Both the position numbers and the translations under genes were made by a program. DNA of 64,000 nucleotides from VRUE01 sp963837695 (GTDB taxonomy: Bacteria; Actinomycetota; Thermoleophilia; Solirubrobacterales; 70-9). Where the stretch lies: assembly GCA_963837695.1 (NCBI GenBank), contig CAWINZ010000005.1, positions 2,046,001 to 2,110,000 on the forward strand, read 5' to 3'. Shown here one piece after another: positions 34,531 to 42,479 of the stretch (position 1 is its first letter; every line of letters begins with the position of its first letter). The notes below the pieces were generated by a model that made no database searches, was not told the origin of the DNA, and saw only the letters and a program-made list of their open reading frames with translations.

Positions 34531-35528
34531 AGGAGCCCCTCGGTCTCCTCGAACCCCAGCATCAGGTTGAGGTTCTGCACCGCTTGCCCCGACGCTCCCT
34601 TCCAGAGGTTGTCGATCGCCGAGAAGGCGAGCACCCGCCCGCGCTCCTCGACCGTGACGTAGACGTGGCACTCGTTCGTGTCGCGCACGTCGCGCAGCCC
34701 CGGCGGGCGATCGACGGCGTGGACGAAGGGCTCGCCGGCGTAGCGCTCGGCGTAGAGCGCCTGCACCTCTTCTTTCGACATCGGCTCGCTCAGCTGCGCG
34801 TAGCAGCTGGTCAGCTCGCCCTGGTCGAGCGGCAGCAGGTGCGGCACGAAGGTGACCGGCGTCGGGCTGCCGAGCGCCGCCAGCTCCTGCTCGATCTCCG
34901 GCCTGTGCCGGTGCCCCTCGGTCTTGTAGGCGAAGGCGTTCTCGTCCATCGAGACGTAGTGCATCTCATCGCCGCCGCCGCGACCGGCGCCGGAGACCCC
35001 TTGCTTGGCGTCGATGACGACATCGGTCAGCAGACCCTGCTCGGCCAGCGGCGCCAGTGCGAGCACGCTCGCGGTCGGGTAGCACCCCGGCGTCGCGACC
35101 AGTTCCGCCCCGCGCAGCTGCTCGCGGTAGAGCTCGGTCAGGCCATAGACGGCGCCGTCGAGCAACTCCGGCGCACCGTGCTCGCCGTACCAGCGCTCGT
35201 AGGTCGGCAGGTCGCGCAGCCGGAAGTCGGCCGAGAGGTCGACGACCAGCGCCCCGAGGCCGCGCAGCGCGGCGACGGTCGGCGCCGAGGCGCCGTGCGG
35301 GTAGGCGACGATCGCCGCGTCGACGTCCTCGAGCGTGTCGAGGTCGAGCTCGGTCAGCTCCAGCGGCACCCGGTAGCGCGGGTAGAGCCGGTCCAGCCGA
35401 GTGCCGGCATCACTGCGTGAGGTGACCCCGACCAGCTCCAGGCGCGGGTGGCGCCAGACGATCTGCGCGGCAAGGGCGCCGGTGAAGCCCGAGGCTCCGG
35501 CGACCAGGACTCTCGTTTTCTCACTCAC
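34527..35528 (-). CDS. argC: N-acetyl-gamma-glutamyl-phosphate reductase
   Basis: A 333-residue NADPH-dependent reductase, third step of arginine synthesis. The Rossmann motif is VLVAGASGFTGALAAQ, and the catalytic Cys149 lies in VATPGCYPT. Length and order match the type 1 family. Its start lies inside the last eight bases of pheT, so phenylalanyl-tRNA synthetase and arginine genes are on one transcript. Confidence 0.95.
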   Translation of the reverse strand: MSEKTRVLVAGASGFTGALAAQIVWRHPRLELVGVTSRSDAGTRLDRLYPRYRVPLELTELDLDTLEDVDAAIVAYPHGASAPTVAALRGLGALVVDLSADFRLRDLPTYERWYGEHGAPELLDGAVYGLTELYREQLRGAELVATPGCYPTASVLALAPLAEQGLLTDVVIDAKQGVSGAGRGGGDEMHYVSMDENAFAYKTEGHRHRPEIEQELAALGSPTPVTFVPHLLPLDQGELTSCYAQLSEPMSKEEVQALYAERYAGEPFVHAVDRPPGLRDVRDTNECHVYVTVEERGRVLAFSAIDNLWKGASGQAVQNLNLMLGFEETEGLL

Positions 35529-38013
35529 GTAACGACCCTCCGATCTCGTTCAGCCCGGCGGCGATCGACTCGCGTTTGGCGGCGACCTCCTCGTCGGTAA
35601 GAGTGCGATCCTCGGCGCGGAATTCGAGCCGCAGGGCAAGGCTCTTACGCCCCTCCCCCAGCTGCTCGCCGGCGTAGAGGTCGAAGACCTCGGCGGCCCG
35701 CAGAAGCTCCCCAGCCCCGGCGAGAACCGCGGCACGGACCCGCGCGGCCGAGACGTCCTCGGGCACGACAACGGCGAGGTCCTGCCGCACAACGGGGAAG
35801 GCGGTCACGTCCTCGAAGGTCTCCTCGCCGGCGGTGGCGGCGTCGACCAGCACGAAAAGCTCGACTTCGAAGCCCACCGCCGAGTCCAGGTCCCACTGGC
35901 GACAGACGAGTGGGTGCAGCTCGCCGATCCAGCCCGCATCCGTCCCGTCGACAACCAGCTTCGCGCTGCGCCCCGGGTGCAGGAAGGGCTCCCCGCCGGG
36001 TTCGAAGGCGAGCGACGCGCCGAGGCGAGCCGCGAGGCCCTCCAGCACTCCCTTGAGCGCGAAGAAGTCCGCCGCCTCTCCCCCGCCCCGCCAGGAGCGC
36101 GGCGTCAGCGGCCCGACCGCCAGCGCCCCAAGCCGCTGCGGCTCCACGAATGGCGCCACCCGCTCCCCAGCAAACCCCCCACCCATGGGGCCGACGGGCC
36201 TATTCCCGGCCATATGGGCGTGTTTTAGGCCCGTCGGCGGGGGGTTTAGGTAGATGCGGGCGGACTCGAAGAGCTTCACGCCCTCGGCGTCGCGTGACAG
36301 GTTGCGCTGGGCGGCGTTGAGCAGCGAACCGAGCAGGTTCGTCCGCATCGTGGATTGATCCTCGGAGAGCGGGTTGGAGATCGTTATCCCTTCGGCCCGC
36401 GCGTCGCCGGCGGGGATCCGCAAGCGCTCTGCCTCGCCCGGGTCGGTGAAGCTCCAGCCGACGATCTCATCGAAGCCGAGGTCGCGCAGCGCGTCCTCGG
36501 CACGCCGCCGCAGCCGCTGGTCGCGCCGCAGCCCGCCCGCCTGTCCGGCGGAGCCCGGCAGGGTCGATGGAAGGTGCTGATCGATGCCGTGGACGCGCGC
36601 GACCTCCTCGATCAGGTCGGCCTCACGGGTTATGTCGTAGTGGCGGTCGGGCGGCACGCCGACGACGAGATCCTCGCCGTCGACCTCAACCCCGAAGCCA
36701 AGCCGTTCCAGGTAGGCGACCTGGTCGGACTGCTCGACCGTCATCCCGAGCAGCCCCGCGACCCGCTCGCCGCGCAGGCGGATCTGCTGGGCGGCGGGAG
36801 TCTCGGCGGCCACGTCGATCGTGCCGGGGACCAGCTTCGCCCCGCAGAGCTCGACCAGCAGCCGCGAGGCGATCCGCTGCGCCCGCATGCAGAGCACCGG
36901 GTGGAGCTGTTTCTCGAAGCGCGAGGAAGCCTCCGAGCGCAGGCCGAGCAGGCGCGACGTGCGCAGGATGTTGGTCCCGTTCCAGTTGGCGACCTCGAGC
37001 AGGACGCGCGTGGTTGCAGCGGAGACCTCGGAGACCTGGCCGCCCATGATCCCGGCGATGCCCGTTGGACCGCGGCTGTCGCAGACCAGCACCGTCTCGG
37101 CGTCGAAGCTCCGCTCGACGTCGTCGAGCGTCTTCATTTTCTCGCTCTCACCGGCCGCGCGGACGGTGAGTGCCCCGTCGGGGACCTTGTCGAGGTCGAA
37201 GGCGTGCAGCGGCTGTGCGGTCAGCAGCATCACGTAGTTGGTTATGTCGACGACGTTGTTGATCGAGCGTTGCCCGGCGGCGCTCAACCGCGCCTGCAGC
37301 CAGGCCGGCGACGGTCCGATCGTGACGTCGGTGAAGACCCGCGCGGTGAACCGCGGGCAGAGCTCGGGCACCTCGACCACCACCGAGGCGTAATCGCCGA
37401 CCTCCCCCTCCCCGGCCGCGAGCGCATCCTCCGCCCAGGGCTCGGCCGCGAGCGGCGCGGCGCTGATCGCGTGCACCTCGCGAGCCACGCCGTAGACGCC
37501 GAGGCAGTCGGGCCGGTTCGGCGTCACCTCGAGCTCCAGCACCGGCTCGGCAACAGGTAGTACCTCACCAAGCGGCGTTCCAGGGGCGGGCCCGTTATCG
37601 AGAACCAGGATCCCCGCCGACTCCTCGGCGACCTCCAGCTCGGCGGCGGAGAGGATCATTCCGTGCGACTCGACCCCGCGCAGCTTCGCCTTGCCGAGCT
37701 TCGCGCCGCCGGGCATCGTCGCCCCCGGCAACGCCACGGGCACGGTCTGTCCCGCCGCCACGTTGGGCGCGCCGCAGACGATCGTGCGCGGCTCGCCGTC
37801 GCCGGTATCGACCGTGCAGACGCTGAGCCGGTCGGCGTCGGGGTGCTTCTCGCGCTCCAGCACCTTGCCGATCACGAAGCCCTCCGCCGCGGGCGGGCCG
37901 ACGACACCGACCCGCTCGACCTCGGTGCCGGTCATCGCCAGCCGCTCGGCCAGCTCTCCGGCCTCGAGACCGGGATCGCAATACTCGCGCATCCACGAGA
38001 ACGGGACTCTCAT
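35521..38013 (-). CDS. pheT: Phenylalanine-tRNA ligase beta subunit
   Basis: An 830-residue subunit of the alpha2-beta2 synthetase. It has the N-terminal tRNA-binding OB fold (GFVIGKVLEREKHPDADRL, in outline), B3/B4 editing domain, B5 domain and C-terminal FDX-ACB anticodon domain. Around residues 590-615 a loop of unusual composition (LNPPPTGLKHAHMAG) is encoded by a 76-base palindrome (36172-36247) inserted in frame. The start overlaps the pheS stop (ATGA). Confidence 0.95.
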   Translation of the reverse strand: MRVPFSWMREYCDPGLEAGELAERLAMTGTEVERVGVVGPPAAEGFVIGKVLEREKHPDADRLSVCTVDTGDGEPRTIVCGAPNVAAGQTVPVALPGATMPGGAKLGKAKLRGVESHGMILSAAELEVAEESAGILVLDNGPAPGTPLGEVLPVAEPVLELEVTPNRPDCLGVYGVAREVHAISAAPLAAEPWAEDALAAGEGEVGDYASVVVEVPELCPRFTARVFTDVTIGPSPAWLQARLSAAGQRSINNVVDITNYVMLLTAQPLHAFDLDKVPDGALTVRAAGESEKMKTLDDVERSFDAETVLVCDSRGPTGIAGIMGGQVSEVSAATTRVLLEVANWNGTNILRTSRLLGLRSEASSRFEKQLHPVLCMRAQRIASRLLVELCGAKLVPGTIDVAAETPAAQQIRLRGERVAGLLGMTVEQSDQVAYLERLGFGVEVDGEDLVVGVPPDRHYDITREADLIEEVARVHGIDQHLPSTLPGSAGQAGGLRRDQRLRRRAEDALRDLGFDEIVGWSFTDPGEAERLRIPAGDARAEGITISNPLSEDQSTMRTNLLGSLLNAAQRNLSRDAEGVKLFESARIYLNPPPTGLKHAHMAGNRPVGPMGGGFAGERVAPFVEPQRLGALAVGPLTPRSWRGGGEAADFFALKGVLEGLAARLGASLAFEPGGEPFLHPGRSAKLVVDGTDAGWIGELHPLVCRQWDLDSAVGFEVELFVLVDAATAGEETFEDVTAFPVVRQDLAVVVPEDVSAARVRAAVLAGAGELLRAAEVFDLYAGEQLGEGRKSLALRLEFRAEDRTLTDEEVAAKRESIAAGLNEIGGSLRE
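36172..36247. repeat. Palindromic element in frame inside pheT
   Basis: Left arm pieces AAACCCCCC (36172-36180) and GCCGACGGGCCTA (36190-36202) pair perfectly with TAGGCCCGTCGGC (36226-36238) and GGGGGGTTT (36239-36247). A nine-base bulge ACCCATGGG remains on the left and a 23-base loop in the middle. It adds about 25 residues to a surface loop of PheT without breaking the frame. Confidence 0.75.
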
Positions 38014-39068
38014 AGGAATTGCCCCAGCATCCGCACGTCGTTGTCGAAGAAGCGGCGCAGGTCCGGCACGCCGTGCCGCAGCATCGCGATCCGCTCGACC
38101 CCCATGCCAAAGGCGAAGCCCTGGACCCGGTCGGGGTCGTAGCCGTTCTCGGCGACGAAGCCGAGCACATTGGGGTCGACCATGCCGGCCCCGAGGATCT
38201 CGATCCAGCCCTGGCCCTTGCAGAGGTTGCAGCGCTCCGGGCCGGCCAGTGACCCGGTGCCCCCGCAGCGGAAGCAGGAGACATCAACCTCGACGCTGGG
38301 CTCGGTGAAGGGGAAGAAGTGCGGCCGCATGCGGATCTCCCGCTCCTCGCCGAAGATCGCCCGCAGCAGCTCCTCCAGCGTCCCCTTCAGGTCGGCTAGC
38401 GTGATCCCCTCGCCGATCGCCAGACCCTCAATCTGGTGGAACATCGGGCTGTGCGTGGCGTCGGAGTCGCGGCGGTAGACCTTGCCGGGGACGATCACGA
38501 AGATCGGCGGCGCCTGCGTCTCCATCGAGCGGATCTGCACGGGCGAGGTGTGGGTGCGCAGCAACACGTCCGGGTGGGATTGGACGTAGAAGGTGTCCTG
38601 GAGCATCCGCGCCGGGTGCCCGGGCGGGTGGTTGAGGGCGGTGAAGTTGTAGTAGTCGTGCTCGATCTCGGGCCCCTCGACAACCTGGTAGCCCAGTCCA
38701 ATCATCACGTCCTCGATCTGCCGCGTCGTGCGGGTGATCAGGTGGAGATGGCCGGCTGGATGCGCCGGGGCGCCGGGCAGCGTCACGTCGACCCGGTCGC
38801 TCGCCAAGCGCAGGTCCATCTCGGCCGCGTCGAGCTCGGCCGCACGGTTCTCGAGCAGCGCCTCAAGCGCCTTGCGAGTCCGGTTTGCGGCGGCGCCGAC
38901 CGCGCCCCGCTCCTCCGCAGGCAACTCGGCGATCCCACGTAGGATCGTCGTCAGCTCCGCTTTGCGGCCCAGGTGGCCGACCCGCAACTCCTCCAGCTCG
39001 GCGGTGCCGCCCGCAGCCGCGATCGCAGCCGTCGCCTCCGCCTCGATCTTCTCGATCCGCTCAAGCAT
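38010..39068 (-). CDS. pheS: Phenylalanine-tRNA ligase alpha subunit
   Basis: A 352-residue class II synthetase subunit that charges tRNA-Phe. A coiled-coil N-terminus precedes the catalytic domain with motif 2 (HSPMFHQIEGL) and the phenylalanine-pocket region FTEPSVEVDVSC. A four-cysteine cluster (CFRCGG, CNLCKG) is present, as in some other bacteria. The start overlaps the stop of the methyltransferase gene by eight bases. Confidence 0.95.
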   Translation of the reverse strand: MLERIEKIEAEATAAIAAAGGTAELEELRVGHLGRKAELTTILRGIAELPAEERGAVGAAANRTRKALEALLENRAAELDAAEMDLRLASDRVDVTLPGAPAHPAGHLHLITRTTRQIEDVMIGLGYQVVEGPEIEHDYYNFTALNHPPGHPARMLQDTFYVQSHPDVLLRTHTSPVQIRSMETQAPPIFVIVPGKVYRRDSDATHSPMFHQIEGLAIGEGITLADLKGTLEELLRAIFGEEREIRMRPHFFPFTEPSVEVDVSCFRCGGTGSLAGPERCNLCKGQGWIEILGAGMVDPNVLGFVAENGYDPDRVQGFAFGMGVERIAMLRHGVPDLRRFFDNDVRMLGQFL

Positions 39069-39780
39069 CCTCGGCCGCCTCCTGCATGGCGGGCGACGAT
39101 AACCGCTCGCACGCTATGGCCGCCGCAGCGGCGACGTTGAGCGACTCGGCTGCGCCGGGGCGCAGGGGAATCGTCACCCGCAGGTCGCACTGACCGAGTA
39201 GCTCGGGAGGCAGCCCCTCGCGCTCGGCGCCGAGACAGATGGTTTCGACGTCGATCAGGGCGCCAAGCCCCTCGCCGCCATGCGCCACCAGAGCCGCCCG
39301 TGGACGCGGTGCCGCCTCGAGCCCCGCCCGCAGCAGCGCCTGGCCGAAGACCGAGCCCATGCTCGCCCGCACCGCCTTCGGCCCGAAGGGATCGGCACAC
39401 TCGGGACCGAGCACGACGGTGCCCCCGGTGAGGGCATGCGCGGTGCGAAGGATCGCGCCGACGTTGCCGGGGTCGGAGACGCCGTGCAGGTAGACGCAGG
39501 GGGAGCTCACCTCGCTCGCCCAGACCCGAGGCCAGACGGCGATCGCCCGGGTTCCCGAGCCGAGCGCCGACACCTCGGCCAGCAACTCCGGCTTGACCTC
39601 CTCGCCGCCGAGGCCGCTGCCGGCGGCGCTGAGCAGGAAGCGCGGCTCGCCGCCGGCGGCGAGCCCCGCCTCGACCAGGTCCTCACCCTCGGTCGCGAAC
39701 AGCCCCTCGCGCTCGCGGTGCTTGCGCTCGCGCAGCTTGCGGACCAGTTTGAGCTTCTCGTTTTGGGGGCTGGAAATCAT
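39061..39780 (-). CDS. TrmH/SpoU-family RNA 2'-O-methyltransferase
   Basis: A 239-residue SPOUT methyltransferase with an N-terminal RNA-binding domain (ISSPQNEKLKLVRKLRERKH). The knotted catalytic domain carries motif 1 GVSDPGNVGAILRTA, motif 2 LGAEREGLP and motif 3 IPLRPGAAESLNVAAA. It methylates a ribose in rRNA or tRNA; this gene next to pheS is widespread. ATG 39780 begins the conserved domain. The rplT terminator stands just upstream. Confidence 0.9.
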   Translation of the reverse strand: MISSPQNEKLKLVRKLRERKHREREGLFATEGEDLVEAGLAAGGEPRFLLSAAGSGLGGEEVKPELLAEVSALGSGTRAIAVWPRVWASEVSSPCVYLHGVSDPGNVGAILRTAHALTGGTVVLGPECADPFGPKAVRASMGSVFGQALLRAGLEAAPRPRAALVAHGGEGLGALIDVETICLGAEREGLPPELLGQCDLRVTIPLRPGAAESLNVAAAAAIACERLSSPAMQEAAEDA

Positions 39781-39832
39781 CTCTGTCAGTTCGGGTCGGT
39801 CGAATCTTCTCCTGGAACAACCGGTATCAAGC

Positions 39833-39860
39833 AAAAAAAAGGGGCCGTGAAGACGGCCCG
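39833..39860 (-). terminator. Rho-independent terminator of rpmI-rplT
   Basis: On the minus strand GGGCCGTCTTCACGGCCCC forms an eight-pair GC stem and is followed directly by eight Ts. It lies about 30 bases beyond the rplT stop, a textbook intrinsic terminator that separates ribosomal-protein transcription from the trmH-pheS-pheT-arg genes. Confidence 0.93.
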
Positions 39861-39888
39861 CCCGGGAAGTGGAAAGTGTGGGTTGCAG

Positions 39889-40248
39889 CTAGGCGGCTGC
39901 ACCCTCCCGGGCTAGCTCCACAAATCGGCGGAAGGCCTCGCGGTCGGATACCGCGATCTCGGCGAGCATCTTGCGGTTGACCTCGACCCCGGACTCGCTG
40001 AGGCCGTGCATCAACTGCGAGTAGCTCATTCCCTCGAGCCGCGCGGCGGCGTTGATCCGCGTGATCCAGAGCCGCCGGAACTCGCGCTTGCGATTGCGCC
40101 GGTCCCGGTAGGCATACATCCCCGAGCGCTGGACCTGCTCTTTGGCGAAACGGTAGGAGGAGTGCTTGCGGCCGAAGTAGCCCTTTGCTTCCTTCAGTAC
40201 CTTGCGGCGCTTCTTGCGCGCGTGGACAGAGCGCTTGACCCGGCTCAC
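39889..40248 (-). CDS. rplT: 50S ribosomal protein L20
   Basis: A 119-residue rRNA-binding protein needed early in 50S assembly. The basic N-terminal extension (KRSVHARKKRRKVLKEAKGY) and LWITRINAAAR are typical. It overlaps the rpmI stop by four bases (ATGA) and is followed by an intrinsic terminator. Confidence 0.97.
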   Translation of the reverse strand: MSRVKRSVHARKKRRKVLKEAKGYFGRKHSSYRFAKEQVQRSGMYAYRDRRNRKREFRRLWITRINAAARLEGMSYSQLMHGLSESGVEVNRKMLAEIAVSDREAFRRFVELAREGAAA

Positions 40249-40445
40249 TTGCCGCCTCCAAGCAGGGTCCGCACGCGCTTTTCGTCGGCCTTGGCAATCA
40301 CAACGGGCCGGCCCATCTGCCGCTTGCGCTTCGGCGACTTTTTCTCGAGGATGTGGCTCGAGTAGGCGCGCCGCCCACGCAGCTTGCCCTTGGCCGTCTT
40401 ACGGAAGCGCTTCTTGGCGCCCGAGTGGGTTTTCATCTTCGGCAT
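40245..40445 (-). CDS. rpmI: 50S ribosomal protein L35
   Basis: A 66-residue basic ribosomal protein (MPKMKTHSGAKKRFRKTAKG). In most bacteria it follows infC directly; here infC is 1.2 kb away beyond the divergent wecB gene, so rpmI-rplT must have its own promoter within 40446-40518. It is coupled to rplT. Confidence 0.97.
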   Translation of the reverse strand: MPKMKTHSGAKKRFRKTAKGKLRGRRAYSSHILEKKSPKRKRQMGRPVVIAKADEKRVRTLLGGGK

Positions 40446-40518
40446 CGGGACGGGTATTGAAGCAGACCGGCGCCTGCCCCTGCCGGTGCGGTGGCCGGCG
40501 CAGGTACGCTGGCGCCCG

Positions 40519-41586
40519 ATGCGGATCGTCTACGTGATCGGGACCCGCCCCAACTTCGTCAAGACGGCGCCGGTAATCGCGGCGCTGCGCGAGCGCCTGC
40601 CCGAGAGCCGCCACACGATCGTCCACACCGGCCAGCACTACGACAGGACGATGTCGGAGGTGTTCTTCGAGGAGCTCGGCGTGCCCGCCCCCGACCACAT
40701 GCTCGAGGTCGGATCGGGCAGCCACGCCCAGCAGACCGCGCGCACGATGGAGCGACTGGAGCCGGTCCTTGAAGCGGAGCGGCCGGACCTGGTGATGGTC
40801 CCCGGCGATGTCAACTCGACCCTCGCCGCAGCGCTGACCGCGGTCAAGATGCAGATCCCCGTCGCCCACATCGAGTCGGGCCTGCGCAGCTTCGACCGCA
40901 CGATGCCCGAGGAGATCAACCGGATCGTCGCCGACGAGTTCGCCTCCTACCTCTTCCTGCACAGCGACGAGGCGATCGAGAACCTGCGCGCGGAGGGCAT
41001 CGCCGAGGAGCGCATGCACTTCGTCGGCAACACGATGATCGACACCCTGGTGGCGCTCGAAGACCGCTTCCGAGCCGCCGGCTCCGCCGCGAAGCTCGGC
41101 GTCGAGCCGGGCAAGTACGCCCTCGTCACCCTGCACCGCCCCGCCCTCGTCGACGGCGATCTCCTTCCGGAGACGGTGCGCCGGCTCGCCGAGCTCGCCC
41201 GCGAGATGCCGGTCGTCTTCCCGATACACCCGCGCACGCGCAAGAAGATGGAGGCGATCAAGTCAGACCACCCCGGCCTGCTGCTCAACGAGCCGCTCGG
41301 CTACGTCGACTTCCTCTCCCTGGTCGCCGACGCCGGCGCCGTCCTGACCGACTCGGGCGGGATCCAGGAGGAGACGACCTACCTCGGCATCCCCTGCTTC
41401 ACGCTGCGAGACAACACCGAGCGCCCGGTAACGATCCGAGCCGGCACCAACACCCTCCTGGGCCTGGACCCAGCAGCAATAGCCACCATCCCCACAGCTC
41501 TAGCCAAACGCCCCGCAGCTCCTCCCCAGCCCCCTCCCCTCTGGGACGGCCACGCAGCAGAGCGAATCGCCGACACGCTCGCATGA
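40519..41586 (+). CDS. wecB: UDP-N-acetylglucosamine 2-epimerase (non-hydrolysing)
   Basis: A 355-residue GT-B-fold enzyme that interconverts UDP-GlcNAc and UDP-ManNAc for teichoic-acid, capsule or linkage-unit sugars. VIGTRPNFVKTAPVI, VPGDVNSTLAAALTA, HIESGLRSFDRTMPEE and DSGGIQEE are the family motifs. ATG 40519 is the natural start; the longer frame is antisense to rpmI. It stands between rpmI and infC on the opposite strand, breaking the usual infC-rpmI-rplT operon. A palindromic repeat follows its stop. Confidence 0.93.
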   Translation: MRIVYVIGTRPNFVKTAPVIAALRERLPESRHTIVHTGQHYDRTMSEVFFEELGVPAPDHMLEVGSGSHAQQTARTMERLEPVLEAERPDLVMVPGDVNSTLAAALTAVKMQIPVAHIESGLRSFDRTMPEEINRIVADEFASYLFLHSDEAIENLRAEGIAEERMHFVGNTMIDTLVALEDRFRAAGSAAKLGVEPGKYALVTLHRPALVDGDLLPETVRRLAELAREMPVVFPIHPRTRKKMEAIKSDHPGLLLNEPLGYVDFLSLVADAGAVLTDSGGIQEETTYLGIPCFTLRDNTERPVTIRAGTNTLLGLDPAAIATIPTALAKRPAAPPQPPPLWDGHAAERIADTLA

Positions 41587-41589
41587 GGG

Positions 41590-41695
41590 CTCTCCCGATG
41601 GGGATGGAACGTCTTGTACTTTTTCGGTGTCGGCCCCGGGCGACAGCCTGACCGCGCCTAACCGAAAAAGTTAAGTGGAAGCCCCGTCGGGAGAG
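41590..41695. repeat. Palindromic repeat family A, copy 3 (convergent gene ends)
   Basis: The outer arms CTCTCCCGATGGGG (41590-41603) and CCCCGTCGGGAGAG (41682-41695) pair at 13 of 14 positions with one G-T wobble. The core CTTGTACTTTTTCGGTG (41613-41629) faces AACCGAAAAAGTTAAGTG (41660-41677). It sits between the convergent wecB and infC genes and encodes the last residues of IF-3. Confidence 0.85.
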
Positions 41696-42339
41696 TCCCC
41701 CGACTGATCGTCGTCAGGCGGCGTATCGGCCTCTTTGGCCGATGAATCCGCCTCGTCAGCCGGCGGATCATCATGCTTGGCCTGCGCCTCAGCCTCTTTG
41801 GAGGGCGCCAGCATCATGCTCATGTTGCGCCCTTCCTGCAGCGGCGCGGACTCGATCACGGCAAGCCCGTCGAGGTCCTCGAAGAGGCGCTGCAAGAGGT
41901 TCCTGCCCCGCTCCGGGTGGGCCTGCTCACGACCGCGGAACATGATCGTGATCTTGACTTTGTTGCGCTGGCGCAGGAAGCGCTCGACGTGGCCCTTCTT
42001 GGTTTCGTAGTCGTGGTCGGCGATCTTCGGCCGCAGCTTGATCTCGCGCACATTGACCTGGGTCTGGTGCTTGCGGGCGGCCTTCTGCTTCTGCTCCTGC
42101 TCGTATTTGTACTTGGAGTAGTCGAGCAGGCGGGTGACCGGTGGCTTCGAGCCAGGGGCGACCTCAACCAGGTCGAGGTCGGCGTCCTGCGCTCGTTTCA
42201 TCGCCTCGGCGATCTCGACGATCCCGAGCTGCTCCCCCTCGGCGCCGATCAGGCGCACTTTGGGCACGCGGATACGCTCGTTGATGCGCGTCGTGTCGCG
42301 CTCGGGCGGGCGGCGATCGAACCTGCGCGGAACAGGCAC
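41671..42339 (-). CDS. infC: Translation initiation factor IF-3
   Basis: A 222-residue factor that binds the 30S subunit and checks start codon and initiator tRNA. The N-domain (TRINERIRVPKVRLIG), the linker KYKYEQEQKQKAARK and the C-domain IKITIMFRGRE are clear. After the C-domain there is an acidic, low-complexity tail of about 45 residues, absent in many bacteria. The last codons and stop lie inside repeat family A copy 3. It lies downstream of thrS across a 140-base gap with no gene I can support. Confidence 0.95.
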   Translation of the reverse strand: MPVPRRFDRRPPERDTTRINERIRVPKVRLIGAEGEQLGIVEIAEAMKRAQDADLDLVEVAPGSKPPVTRLLDYSKYKYEQEQKQKAARKHQTQVNVREIKLRPKIADHDYETKKGHVERFLRQRNKVKITIMFRGREQAHPERGRNLLQRLFEDLDGLAVIESAPLQEGRNMSMMLAPSKEAEAQAKHDDPPADEADSSAKEADTPPDDDQSGDSPDGAST

Positions 42340-42479
42340 TAGTGAGAGGTGAGGTGGAGCTTCAAGAGGACGAGGGATGCGGAGGCTGCCATGGGACGCT
42401 CAGCGGCGCGGTGTGTTTGGCATGCCTGCGAACAAGTGCCCGCAGTATAGAGGCAGAGCGGAAACACGGTCGCGGCGGC

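Noticed and set aside
42340..42479. T-box or ribosomal-protein leader between thrS and infC
   Set aside because: No T-box sequence, anticodon-like specifier loop or L20-binding mimic could be recognised in the 140 bases.
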